Below are positions 1 through 10,174 of a stretch of 64,000 nt of DNA, in pieces. This DNA is from Phragmites australis (Eukaryota > Streptophyta > Magnoliopsida > Poales > Poaceae): positions 15,681,146-15,745,145 of the forward strand of contig NC_084940.1 of assembly GCF_958298935.1 (NCBI RefSeq). The letters are read 5' to 3'. Each line of letters starts with the position of its first letter. The first letter of the stretch is position 1. Position numbers and translations under genes: made by a program. The notes beneath the pieces were generated by a model. It worked only from the letters and a program-made list of their open reading frames with translations, was not told the DNA's origin and ran no database searches.

Positions 1-4
1 CAAA

Positions 5-1640
5 AGTTCACCATGCCATTGCCAAGGATCATCCCACTGATCAAATTGTTGGTGACCTTAGTAAGGGTGTTCAAACACGTTCTCGTATTGCTTCATTTTG
101 TGAACACTACTCTTTTGTATCTTCTATTGAGCCTAACCATATAGAAGATACCAATTATCATGCATGAAGAGTTAAACAACTTCACCCGTAATAATTTATG
201 ATAATTGGTAGAAATACCAAGAGATCATAATGTGATTAGCATAAAATAGGTTTTTCGGGATAAGCAAGATGAAGAAGGAATTGTTGTGAGAAACAAAGCA
301 AGATTGGTTGCATAAGGATATACTCAAGTCGAAGGTTTGGATTTCGGTGAAACTTTTGGTCCCGTAGCTAGACTTGAGGCTATTAGAATCTTACTTGCTT
401 TTACTTTATCTCATAATATCAAGTTACATCAAATGGATGTGAAAAGTGCCTTTTTGAATGGTAAATTTAGTGAAGTTGTCTTCATTGAACAACCTCCCAT
501 TTTTAAAGACCCTAAAAAGCTAAATCATGTATATAAACTCTTTAAATTTCTCTATGACCTTAAATAAGCCCCACATGTGTGGTATGAGAGACTTAGATAT
601 TTTCTTGTTTCAAAAGGCTTCAAAGTTGAGAAAGTTGATACTACTTTGTTCACTAAATCTATTGCAAATGATTTATTTGTATGTCAAATTTATGTCGATG
701 ATATCATTTTTGGATCTACTAACAAAGATTTTTGATGAATTTGGAGAAATGATGTCTAGAGAATTTAAAATGTATATTTTTGGAGAATTGAGTTTCTTTC
801 TTGTACTTCAAATCAAGCAACTCAAAGATGGGACCTTTATTAGCCAATCAAAATGTTTGAAGGACTTATTCAAAAAATTTGGTATGGAAGATGCGAAGCC
901 TGTCAAGACTTCTGTGGCGACAAATGGTCATGTTGATCTTGATGAGGGAGGTAAACCAGTAGATTTACAGCTTTATAGATCTATGATAGGTAGTTTGCTT
1001 TATCTTACCGTATCTAGGCCCGATATCATGTTTAGTGTGTCTATGTGTGCAAGGTTTCAAGCATCACCTAAAGAATGTCATTTGATGGTCGTTAAGTGCA
1101 TTTTGAGATATTTAAAATAATCTCCTAGTATAGGGCTTTGGTATCCAAAAGGTGCTAAGTTTGAGTTAATCGGATATTCAGATTTCGATTATATGGGTTG
1201 TAAAATAGACAGAAAGAGCACGTCCAGAAGTTGCCAATTTCTAGGTAGATCACTAGTTTCATAGTCTTCCAAGAAATAAAACTTCGTTACACTATCTACC
1301 GTTGAGCGAATATGTTTCCGCGGGTAGTTATGCTCAATTGCTATGGATGAGGTAAACTTTGTTAGATTATGAAGTTGAGTTCTAAATAGTGCTTCTTTTG
1401 TGTGACAATGGAAGTGCTATGAAAATAGCCACAAATCTGGTCCAACACTTTAGAACCAAGCATATAGATATTCGTTATCATTTTCTTAGGGATCATATAA
1501 GTAAAGACAATATCCTAATAGATAGTGTGAGGACCGAAGACCAATTGGCAGACATCTTCTCTAAACCTTTAGATGAGATTCGTTTTTGCAAATTAAGAAA
1601 TGAGCTCAACGTCATTGACTTCTCAAATGTTGCTTGAAAC
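5..1640 (+). pseudogene. Copia pol remnant: reverse transcriptase and RNase H
   Basis: Decayed 3' half of a Ty1/copia polyprotein. The fragment opens in the segment just before the RT core. The core follows at about 337-570, where the residues QMDVKSAFLNG are readable. A frameshift near 575 moves the frame, and the catalytic YVDD block lies at 691-702 with both Asp codons intact. Another shift near 735 leads into the RT thumb and connection region, with RSMIGSLLYL at about 980-1010 and RPDIMFSV close after it. RNase H ends with TKHIDIRYHFLRDH at about 1458-1500 and the closing LADIFSKPL motif at about 1546-1575. At least five stops or frameshifts separate these blocks. Domain order and motifs make the copia assignment firm; the subfamily rests on the LTR and 3' ORF. 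Confidence 0.9.
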
Positions 1641-2524
1641 AATGGGCACATAATATTTGTGCATTCATATGTTCTAGTAATCATACAATTCTTTACATGT
1701 TTATATTGCTTATGATTATTTACTTCTTGAACATGCTAAATTGTTGCAATATTTCAATTCAAGTTTTCTTCATCTAAGTTTATAGTTGAATTATGTTGCA
1801 TATGGTTCTATCTCATATGTCATCTCTATAGATCATAGGTTATCTTAATATCTCGCTTCCTAGCTCAATTCCAATAAGTTCTAAGTTTTTTGGTTCTAGC
1901 TGTCCGACCACTAGAAGCCCGGTCTGATGGTCAAATCTATACAGAGGGTTTTCTACCTCTGGACTCCAACGGTCTGACTACCCCAAGTCGTGGTCTGACC
2001 GCCAACACATGAGTTGGCCGAATCATTTTCATTCTTTATCTTCTCCTCTGGTCCCCATCTCACCAAACTGAGCTTTTGTTCTCTCTCTCACGAACACGTG
2101 CTCTCGATGCCAACTCAAGAAAACTCAAATCCTTCGTCCCTGATCGATTCGAGACCATCCCCGGTACAACCGCGAACTCCTCCAACATGTGTTCTCAGTA
2201 TTTCCTTGATTCCTTCCTTTTTTACCATGGATTTCAAAGTTTTTGAAGCTTAGGGCTTGAAGGGTATGATCTATCATATGAGGCATGCATTTGAGATGAA
2301 ACTTGTTGGAATAAGTTACTATCATCTATATTGAGTTATTCTCAAAGTTTGATCAGTTGGAACTTCAAATTTTATCAAAATCCACCGTTTGAATCTGTTT
2401 GCGCGCTCGTGGTCAGATCGTGGCCTGTGTCGGTCTGACTGCTAGCAGTGGCATAATCTGTTTCTTTCATTGTTTCATCATATATTATTCCTTTTCTTTG
2501 ATCTAATTCCTTGTGACATCTCTT
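1641..2524 (+). other. Spacer between pol and 3' ORF of element A, with palindromic motifs
   Basis: No convincing coding sequence is visible. The stretch carries several copies of the GGTCTGACC-like motif that fills the LTR of the same element, at about 1900-2005 and 2405-2445. Short ORFs here lack family features and look like chance reading frames. Confidence 0.5.
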
Positions 2525-3990
2525 ATGATTAGTGGAAGTGAAAGTGGCCTTGGGAGGAGGTTGAAAAAGATTGTGGCCGGTTGGGGTAAGGCTAAGAAAA
2601 GATTGGCAGAATCAGATTCCGAGGTTGATTGTTGGGACTCTAATTCGATGCTTTCTTAGGATATTAATGAGGAAACCTCGTATTTTGTTGGTAATGTTGA
2701 TTATGACATGGAAGATGCCAATGATGTGGATCTTGAAATTAACCATCAAGCTTATGTTGGGTATAGAAAATCTTGGACTTCAATAGAATATACTAGAGCT
2801 AGAAAACCTTATCAGTGTGCTCTAGATAATGATGCTACTCAACCACATTTTTACACTATTGTGCAGCAAGATGCATTCTATGGTCATATTGTGAACAAGA
2901 AAATCTTGGAACAAAAATGAATTGATTGGACTTATAAGAGAAGTCAGCTTAGCATGAATGGTTTAGCTGATATCTTTCAAGAGCTCGGATTTCATGAGTT
3001 TGTAAGCTTCAAATGTGATTGGAATGCAACTATCATCAGAAAATTCTATACAACTATTGAAATATCACAGGGGAGTCAGAAAATTTAGTGGATGACTGGG
3101 TCCAGAAAATATGATGCTTCTTTTAGGGATTTTACAAATGCTGTGTGAATTCCTCATGATATTATTTATGAATCCATTAATGTGCATGTGAGGGATGTTT
3201 GGCTAATAATGTGTGGAGTGCCTTCTATGAGCCACTGGGAGTTGTTCCTAAAGTCACCCTTGGGACAGTGACTGGGTTAAAAGTGCTACCTGCAGCTATC
3301 AATAAAATTATGAGAGCCACTTTTGCTCTAAAAAGTGAAAACAGTGATGCTATTCGGGATCATTATTGAAATATCATCAATCATGTCATGAACATGAGGG
3401 AAATTGATGTGATCAAGTATATGTTGAAGGCTATTGATGATATCACAATGAGCATAACTCTAAATCTATACTTTGCTCCATATATTATGTCTCTCATTCT
3501 TTTGAAGTCAAATTTCCGCCAAATATCTTGTGAGTCTAAACATATGGGATATAGACCATTCAAAGTGAATCCAAGTATTTTCCATAGAGGTCAGGGAGGA
3601 ATATAATCTTGAGAAACCTCAAGATTATGTTCCTCCTCAAGAATAGCCAGCTCCAGAGCAAGTTCCTCCTCAGTGGGTTCCTCCAGCTGGTTTCTTTGAT
3701 ACTTACATGGTATCCATCCAGCAGGGTTTTTAGTAGATTTGGACTCCTGTCAGGCTAGCTTTCAGCAGAACTTCTATCAGCCCTTGATGACAGAGTTCTA
3801 GTATACTCGTCAGTCCATCTCTCTTGCTCGTGAGGATATTGCTGCTCTCAATGCTAAAAACTAAGACCTGAATGACATGTTTCACAACCTCTCTCTTGGA
3901 ATGCAGTGGTTTGAGAATCAGTTCAACACCTTCTCTGATCACTTCTATAGTATCTATCCGAGGCCTCCTCCACCTCCTCCTTAGGATGAC
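2525..3990 (+). pseudogene. Extra ORF between pol and 3' LTR of element A
   Basis: A degraded reading frame starts at an ATG at 2525 (MISGSESGLGRRLKK) and continues with in-frame stops near 2658, 2918, 3088, 3147 and 3367. It shows a basic N-terminus, an acidic stretch, a central part with W/F-rich blocks around 3000-3500 (for example IIRKFYTT near 3035), and a Pro/Gln-rich tail at 3620-3985. A similar protein is encoded at the same relative position in element B (50539-52212), where the matching block reads VIVQFYATFHYD. Both lie between RNase H and the polypurine tract, the place where Sireviruses often carry an additional ORF. I see no signal peptide or membrane segment, so I do not call it an envelope gene. 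Its function is unknown. Confidence 0.65.
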
Positions 3991-4550
3991 TAGATCTTTT
4001 TGGTACTAGATGCCAAAGGGGGAGAAGTTGGAAGAAGTGAGAAAGAGGGAGAGCGAGAGATAATCTATCTACTCTATCCTACATGTAATGTGATGAATTA
4101 TGTTGCATCCTTATTTATTTTTGTTGCATGAGAACTAGGTGATGGACTATGTTTAAGTATTGTAATATGATGAATTGTATTTATTTGCTTATCTCCATAT
4201 TCTTCTCTATCTATATGTTCTAACTTTGTTGGATGTCTTGAGGAAAATGTTTTGAATGATATATTTGTATTGGAAATCTCATTGATTATATCCTTTTCCT
4301 TGGATCCAAGAAATCAAGGTAAACTCCGCCAAAATTTTTATTTAAAATCTATAACTTGTGCCATTTATCTTCTCTTCAATATTATGGGCCCATATGTAGG
4401 GGGAGCTTACCTTAACATGAGTTTTTTATAGCATTTATATCCTTTAATTTCATATTCTCGAAATTCTTGCTATGGAAACTCACCACCGAGTCTTCTTTAT
4501 GCCATATGTTAAAAGTGGGCTCAAAACTTAATTCACATCACTTCTTAGTG
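3991..4550 (+). other. Untranslated spacer before the polypurine tract of element A
   Basis: AT-rich and without a gene that I can support. It contains purine-rich patches (for example GGGGGAGAAGTTGGAAG-like sequence near 4018-4035 and a GGGGGAG patch near 4397) that resemble extra polypurine tracts. Sireviruses are known for multiple PPT-like runs upstream of the 3' LTR, but this is only suggestive here. Confidence 0.4.
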
Positions 4551-4632
4551 TTATTGTCATCAATTACAAAAAAAAAGGGGAGATTGAAGAATCTAGGCCC
4601 ATAATTCATGTTTTGGTAATTAATGACAATAA
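4551..4632 (+). repeat. Inverted repeat enclosing PPT and 3' LTR start of element A
   Basis: The arm at 4551-4572 (starting TTATTGTCAT) is complementary at 20 of 22 positions to the arm at 4611-4632 (ending ATGACAATAA). The 38-nt loop holds the second half of the polypurine tract and the first bases of the LTR. Equivalent inverted repeats occur at the same place in elements B and C, which argues against chance. Confidence 0.7.
4568..4584 (+). other. Polypurine tract of element A
   Basis: A run of nine A followed by GGGGAGAT lies directly before the LTR start TGAAGAATC at 4585. This is the expected primer site for plus-strand DNA synthesis and fixes the LTR boundary. Confidence 0.85.
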
Positions 4633-5162
4633 GAACTTTGTGGACTAACATGTTTATTTGAGTTATAAAAAGGTTAGTCATAAAGGTGTTACGAAGCTAG
4701 AAGAAACATATGGAGAAAACATAAAAATGGCTAGCTCAAGGCAAAGGTATAATTGTAGGGCATTTTCACTTGTCAGTCAAAGGAGATTAGAGAAGAAAAT
4801 TGACCGGATTGATAGGATAAGTGTCATACTATTAAGAGGGGTGGATGTGCATTTACTTGAGACATCTATAGTGCCACAATTGCTCAAACTTGCATTTCAT
4901 ATAGAGTGGGAAGTTTAGTTTGAGAGAAACCAAAGAAAGACGACCTTTGGGGTGTTTCTGAGTTGTAGAGGTCTGACCGTTGGAACGGCTGGTCTGACCG
5001 CTATATAGCAAAGGCTGTTCTATTCAAGTTTTAAGTGTCGCGATCTGACTGAAGGGCTTTGCCGGTCTGACCGCTGAATAACCATGTTTGAGATGTGTTC
5101 GGACCTCAATACCGATTTGACCACCAAGGAACAGAGGGGTTCAGATCCTCTACTCTGGATGG

Positions 5163-5396
5163 CGGTCTGACCGCCGCGCATGGTCGGTCTGACTGCTTGG
5201 GAACAGAGAGTTTTGGCATTATGCTCCCTGCTCACGGTCTGACCGTCGGCCATGGCCGGTCTAACTACTTGGGAACAGAGAGTTTTGGCACTTTGTTCCC
5301 TGCTTGCGGTCTGACCACCGGGCATGGTCGATCTGACTGCTTGAGAAAACAGAGAGTTTTTGGCACTCTGTTCCTTGCTCGCGGTCTGACCAAGAG
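5163..5396 (+). repeat. 72-bp tandem array in LTR A
   Basis: The block CGGTCTGACC starts at 5163, 5235, 5307 and 5382, giving periods of 72, 72 and 75 bp. Between copies the phrases GGGAACAGAGAGTTTTGGCA and TTCCCTGCT recur. Each unit carries two copies of the GGTCTGAC-type motif. Short ORFs across this array on both strands are a by-product of the repeat. Confidence 0.85.
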
Positions 5397-5401
5397 GGTT
5401 T

Positions 5402-5582
5402 GCGGTCTGACCGCTAGCCTATGTTAGGTCATCATCACAACTTTATAGCCATTGAACGGCCAGCAGTCTGACTGTGAATTGACTTGCGGTCTGACTGCTA
5501 GCCTATGTTAGGTCATCATCACGACTTTATAGCCGTTGAACAGCTAGCAGTCTGACTGTGAATTGACCCGCGGTCTGACCGC
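5402..5582 (+). repeat. 84-bp tandem array in LTR A
   Basis: GCGGTCTGACCGC starts at 5402, a near copy at 5486 and an exact copy at 5570, giving an 84-bp period twice. The unit includes CTAGCCTATGTTAGGTCATC and the phrase CAGTCTGACTGTGAATTGAC. It follows the 72-bp array directly and lies just upstream of the putative TATA box. Confidence 0.85.
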
Positions 5583-5636
5583 CAGTGTCGCAGAGGTGTC
5601 AAATCAACATAAGTAGTCACATTTTAGAGTGTGGCC

Positions 5637-5644
5637 TATATATA
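5637..5644 (+). promoter_or_regulatory. TATA box of LTR A
   Basis: TATATATA within GGCCTATATATAGTCGC lies about 55 bp downstream of the palindromic arrays, the usual U3 arrangement of enhancer repeats followed by a core promoter. The transcription start is not determined. Confidence 0.6.
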
Positions 5645-6410
5645 GTCGCTTGGCTGGTTCAAGGGAGCTCTCTAGCACTTCAACACAATACATTTGAGCT
5701 CTTGCCATTCTTCTCTCCCTCTCTTGGCTTAGTGGTTGCATACTTAAGAGTGTGAGAGCAACTAGTGCATAACTTTGAAGAGTTTTAGCATTGAGGCACT
5801 AGTGATCTTTCAAGCAAGTGTCATTGACTTGTTAATCTTGGAGGGCCACCTCCTATACGGCTTGGAGGTTGTTGCACTGTTGAGCCCTTCAAAGAAGATT
5901 GTGAAGGAGCCACGACGGTGATTGTGAGAGGCTTTGAGTATGCCTTGCCGGAGTGGCAAAGTGCTACTCTAGTGGAATCGAGGTAGTGAGTAGTTCATTG
6001 CTCTATTCTGGTTTAAGATCAAATTGCTTGGTATGAGCTTTTTCTCCATGTGAGAATTGGATACTTGATAGAGAAGCGGTTAGAAGCTTGAACTTACCTC
6101 AACATGGATTAGGGGTGATCGGCAAATCACCGATACCACATGATAAACTTTGAGTGTTATCTCTTGAACTATTTACTTTATTATTGAGCTATTCACTTTC
6201 ATGCAATTTACCTTATGCAATTTATCTTCCTAGAATATAAATTATTGCATGTCACCCTAGATTGGAAATCTTGACATAGCTCTTAGTTGTTTCTTATTGT
6301 TCTAGTGATCTTTAGTTTGTTTTCGCAAGTTTTCTTGATCACTTAGCAATTAGTTTTGAAACCACCTATTCACCCCCTGTAGTTGGTATCCTAGATCCCA
6401 CACTTATTCC

Positions 6411-7024
6411 TTTACTGTAAGGATGAGCACACAAACCTGCATATGGTGCTGGCACTACTACAATTGAATGCTAGCAATGGTTGGTCTGATAAGAACGTCA
6501 ACGAGTTGTTATGTTTCTGGGGTAACTTGCTACTAGAGGGGAACGTGTTGCCTGAAACCACATACTAGGCCAAGCACGTTTTATGCCTGTTGGGTTTAGA
6601 TGTAGAGAAAATACAAGTATGTCCAAACGGCTGCATCACGGTACAAGTGGCGCAACAATGATGATGATGTGGGGGTGAACCGTAAGAAGAAAAGACCCCC
6701 CCGTAAAGGTGGTGAATTATTTCCCTATAATGCACTATTTGAAGTGATTTTTTGCGAACAAAATGCATGCTAAGTTGATGTGTTGGCATCCTGAAGAGCG
6801 CAAGAAAAACAGAATGGTCATACACCTTGCTGATGGCATGCAATGGAGGAACATCAATAGAAAATATAAGAAGAAATAAGCACATGACGTGAGGAATATA
6901 AGTTTCATTTTGAGTACAGATGGGATGAATCCCTTCAGCAACATGAGCAATAGTCATAGCACTTTGCCCGTTACTCTATGTATCTATAACCTTTCGCCTT
7001 ATATGTGTATAAAGCGAAAGTAAT
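6411..7024 (+). pseudogene. TNP2 transposase of CACTA-1, N-terminal piece
   Basis: First visible part of the En/Spm-type TNP2 transposase, a nuclear DNA-cutting enzyme that mobilises CACTA elements. Readable blocks are NASNGWSDKNVNELL near 6455-6500, a C-P-N-x-C block near 6630, RKKKRPPRK near 6690, and DGMNPFSNMSNSHST at about 6918-6962, a hallmark stretch of TNP2. Stops near 6566 and 6774 and frameshifts show decay. The frame reads on to AAG TA at 7022, where a solo LTR interrupts. The codon is completed at 10175 (TAC CTT ATG), so the interruption is exact. Upstream it is cut by the LTR of element A. Confidence 0.85.
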
Positions 7025-7298
7025 TGGTAGGACCCGTGCAAATAGTATTCAGATTAATCATTAGGGAGATCATTTAATAAGATGAGAGCTAGCACATGTC
7101 CATCTCTCGACGCTCTAGTGTTAACCCACATCTCACTACAACAATCGTAGCCACTAATCATTAACACAAATCCTATCCCAACAGTCCCAATATGTGGTTT
7201 CGATAATTCCCAGGAGAGCTATTATCTATACATATATGTACCAACATGTATATATATATATCACAACATCACAATTAAACAAGATTGCAAGTTAATAA

Positions 7299-7616
7299 GG
7301 GGCCGTTTGGATACAAGAAACATTTCAGATTCTCTAGTGATTCTCTAGAATCCCTGCCAAACACACCAAAATGTGAAACGTTTCACCTTGAATCACATGA
7401 AATGTTTCTCATTTTTAACACTATAAGGAGAATCACCCAAAAGGGTGTTTCACCCATTTCGATTCACTTCCTTCTCATTCTTCTTCAAGAATCTGAATCC
7501 AAAATCCCTGCCAAATGTTTTCAGAAAAGTGAGGAAGAATCACCAGAGAAACGTTCCAAGAAGAAACCAGATCAGAAAAGGTTCTAGGAGAATCTGGAAC
7601 CCTATCAAACGAGCCC
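7299..7616. mobile_element. Tourist-like (PIF/Harbinger) MITE
   Basis: 318 bp with terminal inverted repeats GGGGCCGTTTGG (left) and CAAACGAGCCC (right), flanked on both sides by TAA (7296-7298 and 7617-7619). A 3-bp TAA/TTA duplication and this type of TIR are typical of Tourist elements. Internal sequence near both ends is rich in GATTCTCTAG/AGAATC-type repeats that could fold back. The 100-codon ORF across it is not a gene. It is nested in the solo LTR. Confidence 0.8.
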
Positions 7617-7852
7617 TAAATTAAACAAAGACATGTGTTATCTAGCGTACATAACATAAATCACAACAGAATAAACACATAACAAAAACAAAGACCAGTG
7701 GTGCCATTTGCCCACAAGGCAACCGACCAAGGTTAGTAGTAGTGTAGTGACTATTCGTCACCACACCGCTCGCGGTGGGGTATAAGTAGCCGGCACCTAA
7801 ACTTCACATGCAAAACAATCAACAAAGCATGGTGAGTACAAAGGTACTCACA

Positions 7853-7876
7853 ATATATATATATATATATATATAT
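7853..7876. repeat. AT dinucleotide microsatellite
   Basis: Uninterrupted run of about twelve AT units inside the solo LTR. Confidence 0.95.
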
Positions 7877-10174
7877 CGACTCCAAGGATAATACATTTGG
7901 ATAAATTAGCAAGGAATAGGCCACAAGGTTAACTGAATTTATGCGAAAGACACCTTATCGACATAGACATGAGAGCACCTACAAATCCTGACTCTTGGGC
8001 TATTCTAGCCTAACCATAAGAACATAACCATAAATAGCATACGGATATGGTTATCTCAACATGGAACATAACAAAACCATCTCATCTTAGCAACATATAC
8101 TCGAGCCGGTCCCAACATAACATAACAACCCAACATCGAAACTCTATGACTGATGTGGATGGACATAAGCATGCTCATAACTGAGAGCATGGCAATTTGA
8201 ATGGATCTTACACCCTGCAGGGGTACATCTTTACCTACACAACTCGGGTCCATCCTCTTGGCCTCTGAGATAACCATTCTCATACCCGGAACTACCCACT
8301 TGCATATGCCCTATGGCACCGGGGTTACTGTGAGCATATCCCGGACACCTCCAACTCCTCACCACCTTTCTTCTCCTTATTCTTTTTCTCTTATGTGTCA
8401 GAGGTATGCATGGCAAGCGTTAGCATAACGTATGACAATCGGCTCATTTGTACATTTATTTAATATGTGGATACGAAAAGTGCTCAAGCCAACAGCACCA
8501 ACAGACGGTGCTTAATCGATGCAAGTGGTCTATGACATCTAGGATTCTCTCCTGACCTACCCCTAGCATTGCCCACATCTTGTCCCATTCTCACAAACTT
8601 CTCATCCCAACATCATTATCATCATGAAAGTAATTAAGTCTTATAGCTCGTGAACAATGGAACATTCCATCGCTCGACTTCTACCTGTGACCTATGCATT
8701 GCTAAGTATTTTGAAGAATTTTAATTTAGGCATTAACAAGGTTATACATAGGCTATAAGGATTAAGAAAATAAATAACAAGATAGGTGCTACACGATTCC
8801 CGACATCGACTAACATGCATATACAACACAACAATATCTAAAAAATTGACCAATAGTTCACCAAAATATAGAAGAAATATGATAAATGCTTGCCTTGGTG
8901 CTCCGCTTCACAAACAAGATCAACCACAAGAAAAGACCTCAAGAAAACCCATCACTCTCCGGAACGTCGTTCACTAAAAGAGTAAACATGCATCACAATA
9001 AGCATATGATGCATGATCATGAACAAAATGCAATGTGACATGTTATGACAATTTTTTTTCTGGTTAGCACATAACATAAGAAGACTAGAAAAATTGATTT
9101 CACCAATTTTGGACTTGTAATGAATTAATGGTGAATTAATGAAGCTTTGTTGGCGGTCAGACCGATGGGAGTGATGACCGGACCATGGGGAAGTGTGGTC
9201 AGCCTCCTAGGAAAAGCATCGACTTGATTCCTGGCAGTCTGACTCCAGGAATGGCGGTTAGATCACTGTGAGACGCGGTCAGAATGTTGTGCTCAGTCGG
9301 TGGCACTTGGCGAGCTCACTAGTGACGATTCCGACAATACCTTCGGCCAAGGCCAACACCTAAACTCTCCATGCAACTAGTGGGATTCGTTTTAGGGGGT
9401 TTGAGTGACATTCTTGAGGCCAAAAGTTTGGGGCCCATGGATTGACATCCATGGCTAGGTGGAGCTCGGTTCTATGGTTATGGAGAGTGAGGGAACTCGA
9501 TAGAAATAAGGGGAAAGTGGTTAGGAATCTTCACCTTGGTGTGGGAAAGGTTTCTTGAGGGTTGGCTGGCTCCGAAGAAGCTCTGATGTCTAGGTTGGCT
9601 CTAGGGTACTCCAACCGGCCTATAGGTGGAAGAAGAGCTTTTGGCTTGCTTCGGCGAAGGGTATGCTTAGGGATAAGCTTGGGGACAACATGAGAAACTC
9701 ATGGGAAACCTCCTCCTTCAAGATTCGGTTCCCGTGGAGCTCGCAGTTGAGGAATGGTGAGGGAGCCTCCTTGCTCTCTCTGTTTCCCTTTCTCTCTTTC
9801 TCTCTCTCTTGCTCTTGGGTGAAGATTAAATGAATGAGTGAGGAGAGGGAGTGGTTGAGAGGGTCAGTGGGTAGACTTTAAGGGGCCCTTGAACTCTAGC
9901 GGTCATACCACGAGGAATGTCGATTGGACCACGGGTAGGGTCCACGTGTCGAAAGTCTCCTTCCTTTTCCATGTTTCTTCCTAAATGGTTTTGGGCTATC
10001 TGAACTATTCCAATGTAATTCCCACTCATAAACATTTGGTGGAAACACATATGGATCGATCATGTAACAATTTGAAAAGTGATTAACTACTTTAATCGAA
10101 GTAACTACACTAAGCATGATGTTATGATGTATATGCATGCTTAATGATGGGATTACGGTTTTTAGGGTGTGACA

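Larger units (their letters stand above)
1..6402 (+). mobile_element. Sirevirus-type Ty1/copia retrotransposon A (3' part)
   Basis: The left window edge cuts the element, so gag, protease, integrase and the 5' LTR are not visible. In order it contains a reverse transcriptase to RNase H remnant (5-1640), a spacer with GGTCTGACC-like palindromes, an extra ORF between pol and the LTR (2525-3990), a polypurine tract (4568-4584) and a complete 3' LTR (4585-6402). RT before RNase H identifies copia-type pol, and the extra 3' ORF together with palindrome-rich LTRs is characteristic of Sireviruses. It is inserted in the TNP2 gene of CACTA-1, which resumes at 6403. The target duplication cannot be checked because the left end is missing. 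Stops and frameshifts throughout pol show the copy is dead. Confidence 0.85.
4585..6402 (+). repeat. 3' LTR of Sirevirus-type element A
   Basis: Begins TGAAGAATC immediately after the polypurine tract and ends GATCCCACA, giving TG...CA ends and 1818 bp. The head block (4607-4650, TTTTGGTAATTAATGACAA then GACTAACATG) and the tail block (CTATTCACCCCCTGTAG near 6366-6383) are shared in diverged form with the LTRs of elements B, C and D. The middle holds many copies of a GCGGTCTGACCGC-like palindrome and two tandem arrays. A TATA box lies at 5637-5644. Sequence after 6402 is TNP2 coding sequence of CACTA-1. Confidence 0.85.
7025..10174 (-). mobile_element. Solo LTR inserted in TNP2 of CACTA-1
   Basis: On the minus strand the element begins TGTCACACCCTAAAAACCG (right edge 10174) and ends GGTCCTACCA (left edge 7025), giving TG...CA ends. 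The flanking 5 bp are GTAAT (7020-7024) and GTACC (10175-10179), a target duplication with two substitutions. Removing the element restores the TNP2 frame. No internal region or second LTR is present, so a solo LTR formed by LTR-LTR recombination is the simplest reading. At 3150 bp (about 2.8 kb without the MITE inside it) it matches the long-LTR class of grass Ty3/gypsy elements that start TGTCACACCC, but the superfamily is inferred. It also carries GCGGTCAGACCG-type motifs near 9153, 9230-9290 and 9900. Confidence 0.65.

Noticed and set aside
5095..5427. 110-codon and 101-codon ORFs on both strands inside LTR A
   Set aside because: They follow the 72-bp tandem repeat; a repeat unit that is a multiple of three keeps several frames open. 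No protein family features.
5163..5582. CRISPR-like regular repeats
   Set aside because: Eukaryotic LTR tandem arrays; the intervening sequence is itself repeated, so there are no unique spacers.
7285..7587. 100-codon ORF on the plus strand
   Set aside because: Lies across a Tourist-like MITE with clear TIRs and TAA duplication; composition follows the MITE repeats.
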